A stretch of DNA of 64,000 bases from Spirirestis rafaelensis WJT71-NPBG6 (GTDB taxonomy: Bacteria > Cyanobacteriota > Cyanobacteriia > Cyanobacteriales > Nostocaceae). Within the stretch, counting starts at the first letter, position 1, and every line of letters starts with the position of its first letter. This document shows positions 8,470 to 17,555 of this stretch, piece after piece. Both the position numbers and the translations under genes were made by a program. Below the pieces are notes generated by a model. The model had not been told where the DNA came from. It worked only from the letters and a program-made list of their open reading frames with translations, and did no database searches. Location of the stretch: NCBI GenBank assembly GCA_019359015.1, contig JAHHID010000020.1, positions 31,346 to 95,345 on the forward strand. Reading direction: 5' to 3'.

Positions 8470-9084
8470 ATGACCCAAACCTTACCCAAACTCGTAACCT
8501 ATGAAAAATTTATCGAGTGGCTCCCTAACGACGGTAAGCGTTACGAGCTACATGATGGAGTGATTGTTGAAATGTCGCAGCCAACGGGGAAACACGAAAA
8601 AGTCACAAGCTTTTTAACCTTAGAGCTAGCTGTGCAAGTTAGGACTCTGGGGGTTCCCTATCTACTTCTCAAAACTGCATTAGTCAAACCTGCTGAAAAA
8701 GATTCGGGATACTTCCCTGATGTTTTGTTGGTAAATTCTGATAATCTTTCTAATGAACCTTTATGGGAAAAAGAGTCAACAGTTACCCAAGGAGCATCAA
8801 TTCCTTTAGTAATTGAAGTTGTCTCAACAAACTGGCGCGACGACTACCACAAAAAGTTTGCCGATTATGAAGAGATGGGCATCCCCGAATATTGGATAGC
8901 GGATTATGCAGCATTGGGCGGACGCGATTTTCTCGGCAATCCCAAACAGCCCGCTCTTTTTGTGTGCGAACTTGTGGATGGTGAATATGTCAGAACATTG
9001 TTCCGGGGCAACACCCCAATAGTCTCTCCAACTTTCCCCAAACTGAACCTTACCGCCCAACAGGTTTTTGATACGGCTTTGTAA
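8470..9084 (+). CDS. Uma2-family endonuclease-like protein (DUF820)
   Basis: A 204-residue member of the Uma2/DUF820 family, a PD-(D/E)XK nuclease fold that is greatly expanded in cyanobacteria. Family features are MTYEKFIEWLPNDGKRYELHDG near the N-terminus, FPDVLLVN, PLVIEVVSTNWRDDYHKKFADYE in parts, and EEMGIPEYWIAD. The ATG at 8470 has a perfect GGAGG seven bases upstream, which decides it against an ATG at 8413. Cellular role and substrate are unknown. A second Uma2 gene lies at about 52.5-53.1 kb and is only distantly similar. Confidence 0.8.
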   Translation: MTQTLPKLVTYEKFIEWLPNDGKRYELHDGVIVEMSQPTGKHEKVTSFLTLELAVQVRTLGVPYLLLKTALVKPAEKDSGYFPDVLLVNSDNLSNEPLWEKESTVTQGASIPLVIEVVSTNWRDDYHKKFADYEEMGIPEYWIADYAALGGRDFLGNPKQPALFVCELVDGEYVRTLFRGNTPIVSPTFPKLNLTAQQVFDTAL

Positions 9085-9265
9085 TTTATGCTTATTTTGG
9101 ACGAATTACAAACTAGGTGGTTCGCTTACAGTTTCGGTTTTAACTTTAATTAAAAATGCTCAGACTGTAAATTAACAGCATGAGCTATTTTAGCTAAATT
9201 TCTTTATTGGTAATCGGCAATAAATTTTCCCAATTATCAATTTGCCATACCCTATATAATCCCTC

Positions 9266-11143
9266 TTACGACGGATGAAAGTAATCGTAAATCTCTTGCG
9301 CTAAACGCGGACCAATTCCCGAAACCTCAGCTAGTTGTGCGGGTGTGGCTTGCCGGATATAATCAACAGAGCGAAAATGTCCTAAAAGCTGCTTTTGTCG
9401 ATGGTGTCCCAAACCGGGAATTTCATCTAAACGTGATCGCTTTAATTTATCACTGCGTTGCTGACGATGAAAACTAACTGCAAATCGATGCGCTTCATCC
9501 CGCAACCGTCGCAATAACTGCACTCCTGGTTGTTCAGCTTCAGTTTGCAATGGTGCGGATTCTCCAGGAAGAAAAATCTCTTCTCGCTGCTTTGCTAAAC
9601 TGACGACTCGCAAGTCTTCTAATAAATTCATTTCTTGCAAAACAGCAACAACTGAAGATAATTGACCTTTACCACCATCAATCATGATTAAATCAGGGAA
9701 ATCTGGATTACCCTGTCTTAATAACTCCGGATCTTCACCATACTTGCGAAAGCGACGCTGAATGACTTCAGCCAAACTCGCAAAATCATCTGAATGTCCT
9801 GCTGTGACTGTGGGATTTTTGATTTTGTAGTGACGATAATGCTGGTTAGCGCTGATTCCGTCGATAAACACGACTTGGGAAGCTACTGCATTTGAACCTT
9901 GAATATGTGAGATGTCGTAACCTTCGATGCGGTGAGGTAAATCGGGTAAATCGAGAATAGCAGCTAAATCTTGCATGGCTTGTTGATTGCGATCGCCCAA
10001 TTTTTGCATTCTTTGCAATTCATATTGAGCATTTCGCTCGACCATCTCAATTAATTCTGCCTTAGTTTGCCGCTGCGGAGCCAAAATTGTGACTTTTCGT
10101 TGTTTGCGTTGAGTTAAGACATCGGCTAATATTTCTGCATCTGGTAACTCATGCTGTACCAAAATCTCTGTAGGAATTTCCACCGCGTCGGCGGTTTGAT
10201 AATGTTCCTCCAAAACTCGTTGTAAAATAGCTCCAGGTTCAGCGTGAGTATCGGCAACGAAACCCAAGCGTCCGACAAGTTGCCCAGCGCGAATCTGAAA
10301 TAATTGAATACAAGCGTGTTTATCATTACCCGCCAGAGCGATCGCATCCCGCGAAACGGTATCATCAGGTAAGGCAACTTTTTGATTTGCATTCAGCGAC
10401 TTCAAACCAGCGATTTGATCGCGAATTCTTGCCGCAGACTCAAAATTCAGCGCTTCCGCCGATTTTTGCATTTGTTGTGTCAAGATATCAATTAGTTCCT
10501 GAGTTCGACCTTGGAATAGCATCGCTACTTTTTGCACAGTTTTGCGGTATTCTTCTGGTGAAATCAGCTTTTGACACACACCCGGACAGCGACCTAAATC
10601 GTAATTTAAGCAAGGACGGTCTTTGAAAAGTGGTTGTGGTCGTTGTTTCAGGGCAAAGATGCGCTTAGATATGCGTAATATTTCCCGTAAGAGGTGAGAA
10701 TCAGTATAAGGACCATAAAACTTATCCTTTTCTTTACCGATTCCCCGTTTGCGGGTAATAAAAATGCGCGGATACTCTTCAGACCAAGTTATACAGACGT
10801 AAGGATATTTTTTATCATCCTTTAGCAGCACATTGAAGTATGGCTGGTGCTGCTTGATCAAGTTTGCTTCTAGCGCTAATGCTTCAGCTTCTGTATCGGT
10901 GACGATAAATTCAATTTCCGTCACCTGCTTTACCATTGTCGCGATGCGTTCGCTTAATCTTTGCGAATCGCGGAAATATGAACGAACACGCGATCGCAAT
11001 TTCCGCGATTTACCTATATAGATTATGCGATCGCTCGCGTCGCGCATGAAATAAACCCCAGGTTCCGGTGGAATTTCCACCAGACGGTTTTCCAGACGTT
11101 CTGGATCTTTAAGCAGCGGTACTATTTGAGCAGATGTTGTCAC
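9266..11143 (-). CDS. uvrC: excinuclease ABC subunit C
   Basis: UvrC makes both incisions around a DNA lesion in nucleotide excision repair. The 625-residue protein has the full layout: GIY-YIG nuclease (residues about 24-100, [20 protein letters not shown]), a cysteine cluster ([14 protein letters not shown]), a UVR segment that binds UvrB (about 210-245, [16 protein letters not shown]), the RNase H-like endonuclease with [16 protein letters not shown], and a C-terminal helix-hairpin-helix pair ([13 protein letters not shown] and [12 protein letters not shown]). Transcribed alone, with long spacers on both sides. Confidence 0.97.
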   Translation of the reverse strand: MTTSAQIVPLLKDPERLENRLVEIPPEPGVYFMRDASDRIIYIGKSRKLRSRVRSYFRDSQRLSERIATMVKQVTEIEFIVTDTEAEALALEANLIKQHQPYFNVLLKDDKKYPYVCITWSEEYPRIFITRKRGIGKEKDKFYGPYTDSHLLREILRISKRIFALKQRPQPLFKDRPCLNYDLGRCPGVCQKLISPEEYRKTVQKVAMLFQGRTQELIDILTQQMQKSAEALNFESAARIRDQIAGLKSLNANQKVALPDDTVSRDAIALAGNDKHACIQLFQIRAGQLVGRLGFVADTHAEPGAILQRVLEEHYQTADAVEIPTEILVQHELPDAEILADVLTQRKQRKVTILAPQRQTKAELIEMVERNAQYELQRMQKLGDRNQQAMQDLAAILDLPDLPHRIEGYDISHIQGSNAVASQVVFIDGISANQHYRHYKIKNPTVTAGHSDDFASLAEVIQRRFRKYGEDPELLRQGNPDFPDLIMIDGGKGQLSSVVAVLQEMNLLEDLRVVSLAKQREEIFLPGESAPLQTEAEQPGVQLLRRLRDEAHRFAVSFHRQQRSDKLKRSRLDEIPGLGHHRQKQLLGHFRSVDYIRQATPAQLAEVSGIGPRLAQEIYDYFHPS

Positions 11144-11651
11144 AACTATGAGGTAGTTTCACAAATATACCTATCTCTATTTTAAGAAAAATTACTAGAA
11201 ATGTGTTCTTTTCATGAACTATTTATCTACTAAATATTGATTTTATAGGAGACTTTATTTCTTTACATTCATACTCGGCATTTATTAAATATATTCTTTT
11301 TGGTTTGAAGCTTTGATAAATTTATAATTTTTTTACTATCTATTTTATCAGTTATTATTCTAAGCTTGATTTTTCTGCTACATGACTTCTTATTTATTTT
11401 AACTTATCCTCCTCCCATTAATTTTAACTTTTATTGACCATTACGAAAGTAAAGTTTATTATTATTTTCACCCTATCAATACTTGTGTGAGATATCTTTG
11501 GAGATGTTTTTATGTACTTTATTAATAAATAAGCAAGATTTCTGAGTTTAACTTGAGCGTCAAGATTAAGCGAATTAACGGATTTAGCAATTTCAGCATA
11601 TTGATTATGATTGAAACTGTAATATATCCGATTTCAGACGCAAGAAAAACA
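11144..11651. other. AT-rich spacer with no recognised gene
   Basis: About 500 bases, very AT-rich, lying between the start of uvrC and a small rightward gene. It presumably contains both promoters. No repeat, hairpin or coding signal stood out. Confidence 0.5.
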
Positions 11652-11831
11652 ATGAATCTGCAAGATTTTGAATCTCAATATCGTCACGGTATGGATGAAA
11701 CACTCAACGAACTGCAAACAGCAATGTTGCTGGTAGTACAAGCTCAACGTAAAATTTCCGAAATTGGTAATAATGTGCAAAACCTGAGTCAAATTGTTGA
11801 AGAGTTTATTACCAGCCAAGAATCTGAATAA
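11652..11831 (+). CDS. small hypothetical protein, 59 residues
   Basis: MNLQDFESQYRHGMDETLNE continues into a mostly helical, amphipathic protein ending EEFITSQESE. No domain is recognised. The frame is open to a TTG at 11553, but the upstream part has irregular composition, so the ATG at 11652 is preferred. It is convergent with the response regulator 21 bases away. It could be a partner or target of that regulator, but nothing in the sequence proves it. Confidence 0.45.
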   Translation: MNLQDFESQYRHGMDETLNELQTAMLLVVQAQRKISEIGNNVQNLSQIVEEFITSQESE

Positions 11832-11852
11832 ACTTACACCAACCATGAAAGT

Positions 11853-12275
11853 TTATTTACTGTTCAAAGCCAACTCTTCTTCAATTGCTTGAATCAAATC
11901 AATTAGATTTACAGGTTTAACAAAGTAGCGACAAGCACCTAAATCTATAGCTCGTTTTTGATCTGCCTTAAAAGCAAAAGCTGAAACTATAATAACAGGG
12001 ATGTTAAGGTAATCTGATTTATTCTGCATTTTTTCTAGCAGTAAATAACCATCAATATCTGGTAATTTTAAATCTAATAAAATTAAATTGGGCTGGAATT
12101 GTTCTATAGTTAAGAAAAAAGTAGAACCTTCAGATAAACTTTCGACATCATAACCAAAATATTTTAGATAATCATTTAGCAATATTCGATTAACATCATT
12201 ATCTTCAATTAGCAAAATTTTTTTAGACTGATGTAATTGAAATTGGTGCTCTATCTTCAATAATCTCGGTGTCAT
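11853..12275 (-). CDS. single-domain response regulator
   Basis: A 140-residue receiver (REC) domain with no output domain. The acidic pair E24-D25 (LLIEDNDVNR), phospho-acceptor D68 (LILLDLKLPDIDG), the VSAFAF switch region and the lysine in YFVKPVN are all present, so it should be phosphorylated by a histidine kinase. Stand-alone receivers of this form are common in cyanobacteria, often as adaptors to hybrid kinases or motility proteins. No kinase gene is nearby. Its codon usage is AT-rich. Confidence 0.85.
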   Translation of the reverse strand: MTPRLLKIEHQFQLHQSKKILLIEDNDVNRILLNDYLKYFGYDVESLSEGSTFFLTIEQFQPNLILLDLKLPDIDGYLLLEKMQNKSDYLNIPVIIVSAFAFKADQKRAIDLGACRYFVKPVNLIDLIQAIEEELALNSK

Positions 12276-12942
12276 TTCTATCTATGGTTTAATGTCACAA
12301 ATAAAAAAAGATTGCCATAAAATAAAGTAGAAATACATAAAAATGATGAATTAAGGGAAAAATTGGGATTAGGGAATGCAGCTATAATTATTAAATTAAG
12401 TTTCTCTGCACTACCATACCCAATTAATTAAATTTTTCAATTAAAAAATTTAAAGTGAAGTAAAAATTAAGGTTGTTTCCAACTAAACAATAAAAAATTT
12501 ATGATTTTTTTAGTTTCGGAAGCGAAATATTGCAGGAACGTGTAGCTATCAGCTATTAGGCAAAGCTGGTAGGTAAGTAGAAATAAAAAAGCTAACTGCT
12601 GTTTTGTTTTATGTATGATGTCCAAACCGCATTCTTAATATCTATAACTTTGCTCTAAAAGTTGTACTTATACAACTTTTTCAAAGCATTCCCACTATTA
12701 TGAGCCATATTTGGTGGCTCTTATCTAGATATCACATTTTACAAAACTAGTAAACCTAGTTAAGTAAAGCTTCTGTAGATTATTGATTAACTGTGCCTAA
12801 AAATATAATAAATTTTCCAAAACAATTATCAGTAAAAATACTTAAAATAGGTACTTTTGCAATTAATACAATAAATAAAACTAATTATTTCTTACATACA
12901 TAAACTAACGTTTATAACCTCAGATGAAAATAATTCTTATCC
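12276..12942. other. 667-base AT-rich spacer with a small palindrome
   Basis: No coding signal is recognised. At 12657-12680 AAAAGTTGTA and TACAACTTTT form a perfect 10-base stem with a CTTA loop, followed by a short T-run (CTTTTTC), so it may act as a terminator or a small-RNA end. Elsewhere nothing stands out. Confidence 0.45.
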
Positions 12943-13611
12943 TTAGCCTATTTTCATCTTTTGGCGCTGGGTGACAAACAAACTAGCGATCGCTATTAGC
13001 CCTAATATTGTCGAGGGTTCTGGTATCGTTCTTTTAGGGGGAGACGCAGGCGCTTTCCAAGTATTAGTATATGTATGCGTATTTGGGGTTATATTTGTAT
13101 CCCCACGAGAAATAAAGAAAGTTTTGCCGTCTATTGTCTGACTTGACACTTCACTAGCTTGAATAATTTCTTGTATATTGGTTCCTGCTTTTTGCAGCAA
13201 TTGTGAAACTTGATTATCAGTTGTATATTTCTCAGCCAAAATTGTCTGTGTATTAAAATCGTATGGTTGAACTCGGTTCAATTTAAACTGATCTATAGCT
13301 TCGTTGGCAGTAAGTTTTGTTTTAGTCCCATCCAGTTCTAAGTTCAAGCTGCTGTGATTATCATCCAATGAATTTACTGAAGAGTTGTTGATGAAGTTGT
13401 CAGTTTTAAATGCCAAGGCTGACGCTGGGATACCAGCAATCGTCAATCCAACAACGGCAACAAAAATCGCCATGAATCGTGTCTGTAGTAGCCACGGTGC
13501 TAGGTAAAATTGCCACGGAACCATTTTCAATGTCGAATTTTGAGATAAGTTTGAGCGTCTGCTTTTGGCGCTCATAACCTTGGTAATTTTGAATTGCTTA
13601 GTTACTGTCAT
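12943..13611 (-). CDS. PEP-CTERM sorted exported protein
   Basis: A 222-residue exported protein. A long signal region (hydrophobic residues about 45-67, MAIFVAVVGLTIAGIPASAL-like) is followed by a low-similarity polar body and a C-terminal sorting signal: the IPEPST motif at about 197, a hydrophobic helix (ILGLIAIASLFV) and a basic tail (QRQKMK). PEP-CTERM proteins are recognised by exosortase-type transpeptidases and sent to the cell surface or extracellular matrix. The body gives no enzymatic clue. The start may be a later Met, as the first 40 residues precede the signal helix. Confidence 0.75.
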   Translation of the reverse strand: MTVTKQFKITKVMSAKSRRSNLSQNSTLKMVPWQFYLAPWLLQTRFMAIFVAVVGLTIAGIPASALAFKTDNFINNSSVNSLDDNHSSLNLELDGTKTKLTANEAIDQFKLNRVQPYDFNTQTILAEKYTTDNQVSQLLQKAGTNIQEIIQASEVSSQTIDGKTFFISRGDTNITPNTHTYTNTWKAPASPPKRTIPEPSTILGLIAIASLFVTQRQKMKIG

Positions 13612-13850
13612 GTAAGCCGCGTCCTTGACTTTTGAAGCTACGATTTTAGCTCAACGCTGACTAAATATACTTTTTTATAGTAGTTTTTAGTATTATCTTC
13701 TATGTAATTTTACCCGTAGTCTCCGAAGAAACTACAGGTATTCAAGGCTGAAACGATAAATTTATCGTTAATTAGAGATAAAGAGTTAATAAATTGCTTA
13801 CAGAGGAGGGGGAAAGGGTGCGGGACAAGTTTCCCCTTTACCCCTCTTTT

Positions 13851-15122
13851 TCATAGAAACTTAGCTATTCTCTCCACAGCAGTGGTTAATATAGTTGGCT
13901 CATGCACTAAAGCAAAGCGAACATACCCTTCGCCAGATTTACCAAAGCCTGCACCCGGAGAAGCCGCAACACCAGTTTGTTCGACTAACTCAGTACAAAA
14001 ATCTATAGAATTTTGACTCCAATGTGGCGGCAACTTTGCCCAAATATACATTGTTGCTTGGGGGGTAGGAACTTGCCAACCAATGCCGTGTAAAGCGTTA
14101 ATGAAAGCATCTCGACGTTGTTTGAAGGTAGCAACAGCAGCGTTCACCCCAGCTTGAGGACCAGTAAGAGCCGCGATCGCACCATTCAAAATTCCCCGAT
14201 ACTGATTAAAATCAACTGCTGCTTTTACCTGACGTAAGGCGTGAATCAACTCAGCATTACCAATGGCGTAGCCAATACGGAAGCCACCCATATTATATGA
14301 CTTGGACAAAGTGAAAAACTCAATCGAGACGCTTTTATCTGGGTCAGCTTGGAAAATTGAAGGAGCGAGAGGGGAGGAGGGGGGGAGGGGGGGAGGGGGG
14401 GAAGATGGGGAAGCAAATTCCCTCAAGTCTCCTTGTCTCCTTGTCTCCTTGTCTCCCTGTCCTCCTTGTCCGTCCCCAGTTTCCTCAAATACCAAATCTA
14501 CGTAGGGGAAATCGTGAACGAGGACGAGATTATTAGCTTGACAAAATGCTACAGCTTCTTGAAAGAAAGATAATGGCGCGATCGCACTGGTAGGATTGTG
14601 AGGATAGCTCAATACCATCATCCGCGACTGTGCCAAAACAGGGGCGGGAATCTCGCTAAATACTGGTAAAAAATTGTTTTCTTCCCGGAGTGGCATCGGG
14701 TAAATTTGACCGCTGGCTAAGTACACTCCACCTGCATGAGAAGGATAGCCCGGATCGAGTAATAAGGCAAAATCTCCAGGATTTAGCACTGCTAGAGGTA
14801 AATGTGCCGTCCCTTCTTGAGAGCCTATGAGGGGTAGCACTTCGGTTTCCGGGTCTACTTTTATGCCGAATTTTTGCTCGTACCAGTTAGCTGCGGCTTG
14901 CCGAAACGCTTGAGTACCGTTAAACAGCAAGTAGCCGTGAGTACTTTGATCGCTTAAAGACTGAGCGATCGCTTCAATAACGTGCGCGTCAGCTGGTAAA
15001 TCAGAAGACCCCAGCGACAGATCTATCAACTGTTGTCCAGCAGCCTTAGCTTTTGCTTTGGCTCTGTCCATCTCAGCAAATACATTGAATTGCAGGGGTT
15101 GTAAACGTTTCGCAAACTGCAT
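13851..15122 (-). CDS. class I/II PLP-dependent aminotransferase (DapC/DapL-like)
   Basis: A fold-type I aminotransferase resembling the succinyldiaminopimelate/LL-diaminopimelate aminotransferase branch. Visible motifs are LIDLSLGSSDLPADAH near residue 37, VLSYPHNPTSA (the NPT of the PLP pocket), HDFPYVDLVFE (Asp and Tyr that contact PLP) and TLSKSYNMGGFRIGYAIGN with the Schiff-base lysine in SKSYN. About 37 residues between residues 217 and 254 are low-complexity sequence (GQGGQGDKETRRQGD then Pro/Ser-rich) encoded by a minisatellite inserted in frame. The insert sits before the SIFQADPDKSVSIEF strand, on a surface loop. The enzyme may still be active; the substrate is not decided by sequence. 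Confidence 0.85.
   Translation of the reverse strand: MQFAKRLQPLQFNVFAEMDRAKAKAKAAGQQLIDLSLGSSDLPADAHVIEAIAQSLSDQSTHGYLLFNGTQAFRQAAANWYEQKFGIKVDPETEVLPLIGSQEGTAHLPLAVLNPGDFALLLDPGYPSHAGGVYLASGQIYPMPLREENNFLPVFSEIPAPVLAQSRMMVLSYPHNPTSAIAPLSFFQEAVAFCQANNLVLVHDFPYVDLVFEETGDGQGGQGDKETRRQGDLREFASPSSPPPPLPPSSPLAPSIFQADPDKSVSIEFFTLSKSYNMGGFRIGYAIGNAELIHALRQVKAAVDFNQYRGILNGAIAALTGPQAGVNAAVATFKQRRDAFINALHGIGWQVPTPQATMYIWAKLPPHWSQNSIDFCTELVEQTGVAASPGAGFGKSGEGYVRFALVHEPTILTTAVERIAKFL
14361..14472. repeat. in-frame minisatellite inside the aminotransferase gene
   Basis: G-rich runs (AGGGGGG units) on the left and 8-base TCTCCTTG units on the right, the same repeat types as in the rsgA insertion. The inserted length keeps the reading frame. 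Confidence 0.85.
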
Positions 15123-15127
15123 TTTAG

Positions 15128-15197
15128 TTAGGGGGCAGGAGTCAGGAGCCAGGGATCAGGAGTCAGGAGTTAGGAGTCAGGAGTCAGGAGTCAGAGA
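15128..15197. repeat. 7-base minisatellite upstream of the aminotransferase
   Basis: About nine tandem GTCAGGA units with point variants, between the start of the aminotransferase gene and the end of the thioredoxin-like gene. Confidence 0.85.
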
Positions 15198-15205
15198 ACT
15201 TTGGA

Positions 15206-15541
15206 CTAATTATTGTTTAAATGAGTATCCAGGAAGCTGAGTAATTTATCCTTACCGATGACTCCTTCACTAGAAGCTAAGACAGTGTTTCCTTGAAATA
15301 GCCTGAGCGCGGGTACACCTTCAACCTGATATTCTTTAACAGTCTGTGGGTTAGGATCTATTTCCATTTTGACGATTTTCAGGCGATCGCTGTATGTATT
15401 GGCAGCTGAGTTAATTACTGGTGACATCAATTGACAAGGTCCGCACCAAGAAGCCCAAAAGTAAACCAATACAGGTTGTTCGGCTTTCAAAACTTCGGTT
15501 TCAAACTCAGCATCGGTTATGGTCGTTACACCCTTACTCAT
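15206..15541 (-). CDS. thioredoxin-family protein
   Basis: A 111-residue thioredoxin with the classical WCGPC active site (W32-C36), VYFWASWCGPC preceding strand, the cis-proline loop GVPALRLF and a normal total length. It should reduce disulfides of target proteins in the cytoplasm. The ATG at 15541 has GGAG six bases upstream and gives the expected N-terminus MSKGVTTITDAEF; longer starts only add poorly conserved residues. KILGVVDGG-type variants of other thioredoxins are absent, so the exact class (m-, x-, or y-type) is not assigned. Confidence 0.88.
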   Translation of the reverse strand: MSKGVTTITDAEFETEVLKAEQPVLVYFWASWCGPCQLMSPVINSAANTYSDRLKIVKMEIDPNPQTVKEYQVEGVPALRLFQGNTVLASSEGVIGKDKLLSFLDTHLNNN

Positions 15542-15666
15542 TGCAGTCTCCATCCGGTGGCACGATTTATATTGGCACACAAAATACTCTATCCCAAAGT
15601 CGTCAATAGTCCAAAGTCAATAGTCAATAATCCAGAGTTTAAACTTAATTGACCATTGACTCGTAC

Positions 15667-15686
15667 AGACGCGATATATCGCGTCT
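15667..15686. repeat. 20-base perfect palindrome
   Basis: AGACGCGATA and TATCGCGTCT form a perfect palindrome followed by CTAC. It belongs to the same GTAGAGACG/CGTCTCTAC family as the palindrome after tldE. It lies between the thioredoxin and vipp1 genes. Confidence 0.8.
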
Positions 15687-15772
15687 CTACAACTCTTGAA
15701 TAAATCATTTTGACGCGAAATCCCACGACCAAAAGGCGTGGGACTGTTGATGTGAAGATTTTTCTGATAATG

Positions 15773-16549
15773 TTACATTTGATCCAATTGCTTGCGTAGC
15801 GATTCGATCTCGGCATCAACCACTTCCGGTTGCTGATTAGTTTTGGGAGTGGTGGTTTCTTGTGGCAATAAAGGTTGATTTGGTGGACTAGCTGGTGCGA
15901 GGGACGCTTTTAAAGCTGCCAATTCATCATCAACATCGCTACCAGCTTCCAATTTGGCAAATTGGGTTTCTAAATCGGCACCTGCTAACTCTCCTGCCGA
16001 TTGAGCGCGAGCTTCTTGCATCAAGACTTTTTCTTCCATCCGCTCGAAAGCTGACATTGCGCTGCTGGTATTCATCCCGCGCACCATGCCTTGAAGTTGC
16101 TCTTGAGCCTTAGCGGTGGTGATCCGCGCTTTGAGCATTTCTTTCTTGGTTTTTGCTTCAGAAATTTTGCTTTCTAGCTGGATTAAGTTGCGCTTGAGAG
16201 TTTCTACCTGAACACTTTGCTGATCTAGGCTGGTTTTAAGGGCAGTGCCGGTGTCTGTGTAAGTCTTTTTACGCTCTAGTGCTTGGCGTGCAAGGTTTTC
16301 ATCACCTTTTTGCAGCGCTAGCTGGGCATTACGTTGCCACTTATTTATTTCATTTTGGGCATCATTATACTGTTTTTCTGTACGTTTTTGAGCAGCAATT
16401 GTCTGGGCGACTCCTTGACGCAGCTGTACCAAGTCTTCCTGCATTTCCAGGATGGCTTGTTCCAGCATTTTTTCTGGATCTTCGGCTTTACTTACTAGGT
16501 CATTAAGGTTAGCACCAACTACTCGTCTAATGCGATCAAATAATCCCAT
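15773..16549 (-). CDS. vipp1: Vipp1/IM30 membrane-remodelling protein
   Basis: A 258-residue PspA/IM30-family protein. It starts MGLFDRIRRVVGANLNDLV, the amphipathic membrane-binding helix, followed by the AEDPEKMLEQAILEMQEDLV segment and long coiled coils with the EKVLMQEARA region. The separate C-terminal helix (VVDAEIESLRKQLDQM, residues about 242-258), joined by a Pro-rich linker, is the feature that distinguishes Vipp1 from bacterial PspA. Vipp1 forms large rings and rods on thylakoid and plasma membranes and is needed for thylakoid upkeep. A shorter paralogue lies directly upstream on the same strand. Confidence 0.92.
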   Translation of the reverse strand: MGLFDRIRRVVGANLNDLVSKAEDPEKMLEQAILEMQEDLVQLRQGVAQTIAAQKRTEKQYNDAQNEINKWQRNAQLALQKGDENLARQALERKKTYTDTGTALKTSLDQQSVQVETLKRNLIQLESKISEAKTKKEMLKARITTAKAQEQLQGMVRGMNTSSAMSAFERMEEKVLMQEARAQSAGELAGADLETQFAKLEAGSDVDDELAALKASLAPASPPNQPLLPQETTTPKTNQQPEVVDAEIESLRKQLDQM

Positions 16550-16728
16550 AACTTTGTTTTTCCTTTTGCGATTTACGCGCTTTGAACGGATACTTAGCTT
16601 TTTTACTGTTTAATAGCTACCTATTTCAATTTAAACTTTTCGCTTTGAATTGGTAGCTTTACACAACCCTTAATTTCTAAGATATGCTTTAGTCAGAGTA
16701 ATTGCCCAATCTTTACGGTTCGTGACTT

Positions 16729-17445
16729 TTAGCTATTTGCGCTCTTTGAATTTAAATCATTGCCGGGGTGTGGTACGTTTTCTGTGCCATTTAAAAGCTG
16801 CACTTTCATTGCTGCTAGTTCCCCATCAATACTATTGTTAGATTCTAAAGAGGTAAATTGCTGCTGTAAGTCATCGCTGTCAAGTTGTGCTATTGCTTCT
16901 GATTTGGCTTCGAGTTGCAAAACTTTTTCTTCCATCCGTTCAAAAGCGTTTAGGCTGCTGGTGGTAGATGAACTGCTCAACATTTCTTGAAGTCGATAAG
17001 AGGCTTCAGCAGAACGAGCGCGAGCGATGAACATATCTTTTTTGGTTTTCGCTTCGCTAATTTTCAATTCTAGCGATCGCATATCTTGTTTCATTTTAGC
17101 TATCAGACTGTTTTGCTGCTGCATTTGGGCTGCAAGAGCATCATGTGTTTCTTGATAGGCTCGACGTTTGGTAAGAGCTTCTCTAGCGAGAGGTTCATTA
17201 TTGGCTTGTAACGCCAATTGAGCGCGACGATACCATTCCTCTGCTGTTGACTTAGCCTGAGCTGTTTGTCGTTCGGTGCGTTTTTGGGTAGCGATCGCTT
17301 GTGCTACTGCTTGTCGCAATTGCACCAAATTACTTTGCATCTCTATAACGGCTTGCTCCAGAATCTTTTCTGGATCTTCCGCACTGCCCGTCCTACTATT
17401 GAGATTAGCGCGAATCACCCGTTGGATACGCTTGATCAGTTCCAT
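16729..17445 (-). CDS. second PspA/IM30-family protein
   Basis: A 238-residue paralogue of the neighbouring Vipp1 (MELIKRIQRVIRANLNSRTG, then AEDPEKILEQAVIEMQSNLV). The coiled-coil core and the AFERMEEKVLQLEAKSEA block align by eye with Vipp1, but the C-terminal linker is short and the separate terminal helix is missing, so it is closer to PspA in layout. PspA proteins protect the cytoplasmic membrane under stress. The 180-base gap to vipp1 allows a shared transcript. In this pair one copy may serve thylakoid maintenance and the other envelope stress; this is inference. Confidence 0.85.
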   Translation of the reverse strand: MELIKRIQRVIRANLNSRTGSAEDPEKILEQAVIEMQSNLVQLRQAVAQAIATQKRTERQTAQAKSTAEEWYRRAQLALQANNEPLAREALTKRRAYQETHDALAAQMQQQNSLIAKMKQDMRSLELKISEAKTKKDMFIARARSAEASYRLQEMLSSSSTTSSLNAFERMEEKVLQLEAKSEAIAQLDSDDLQQQFTSLESNNSIDGELAAMKVQLLNGTENVPHPGNDLNSKSANS

Positions 17446-17555
17446 TTCGGCTCTCCATTCACTTGCGTGCTCATTAGACCGATTAGCTCACAGTGTCAAC
17501 AGCTAGGGGTTAGTTAAGTAGATGTTTTTTTCATGGTATCGTAGATTTTCGCTTC

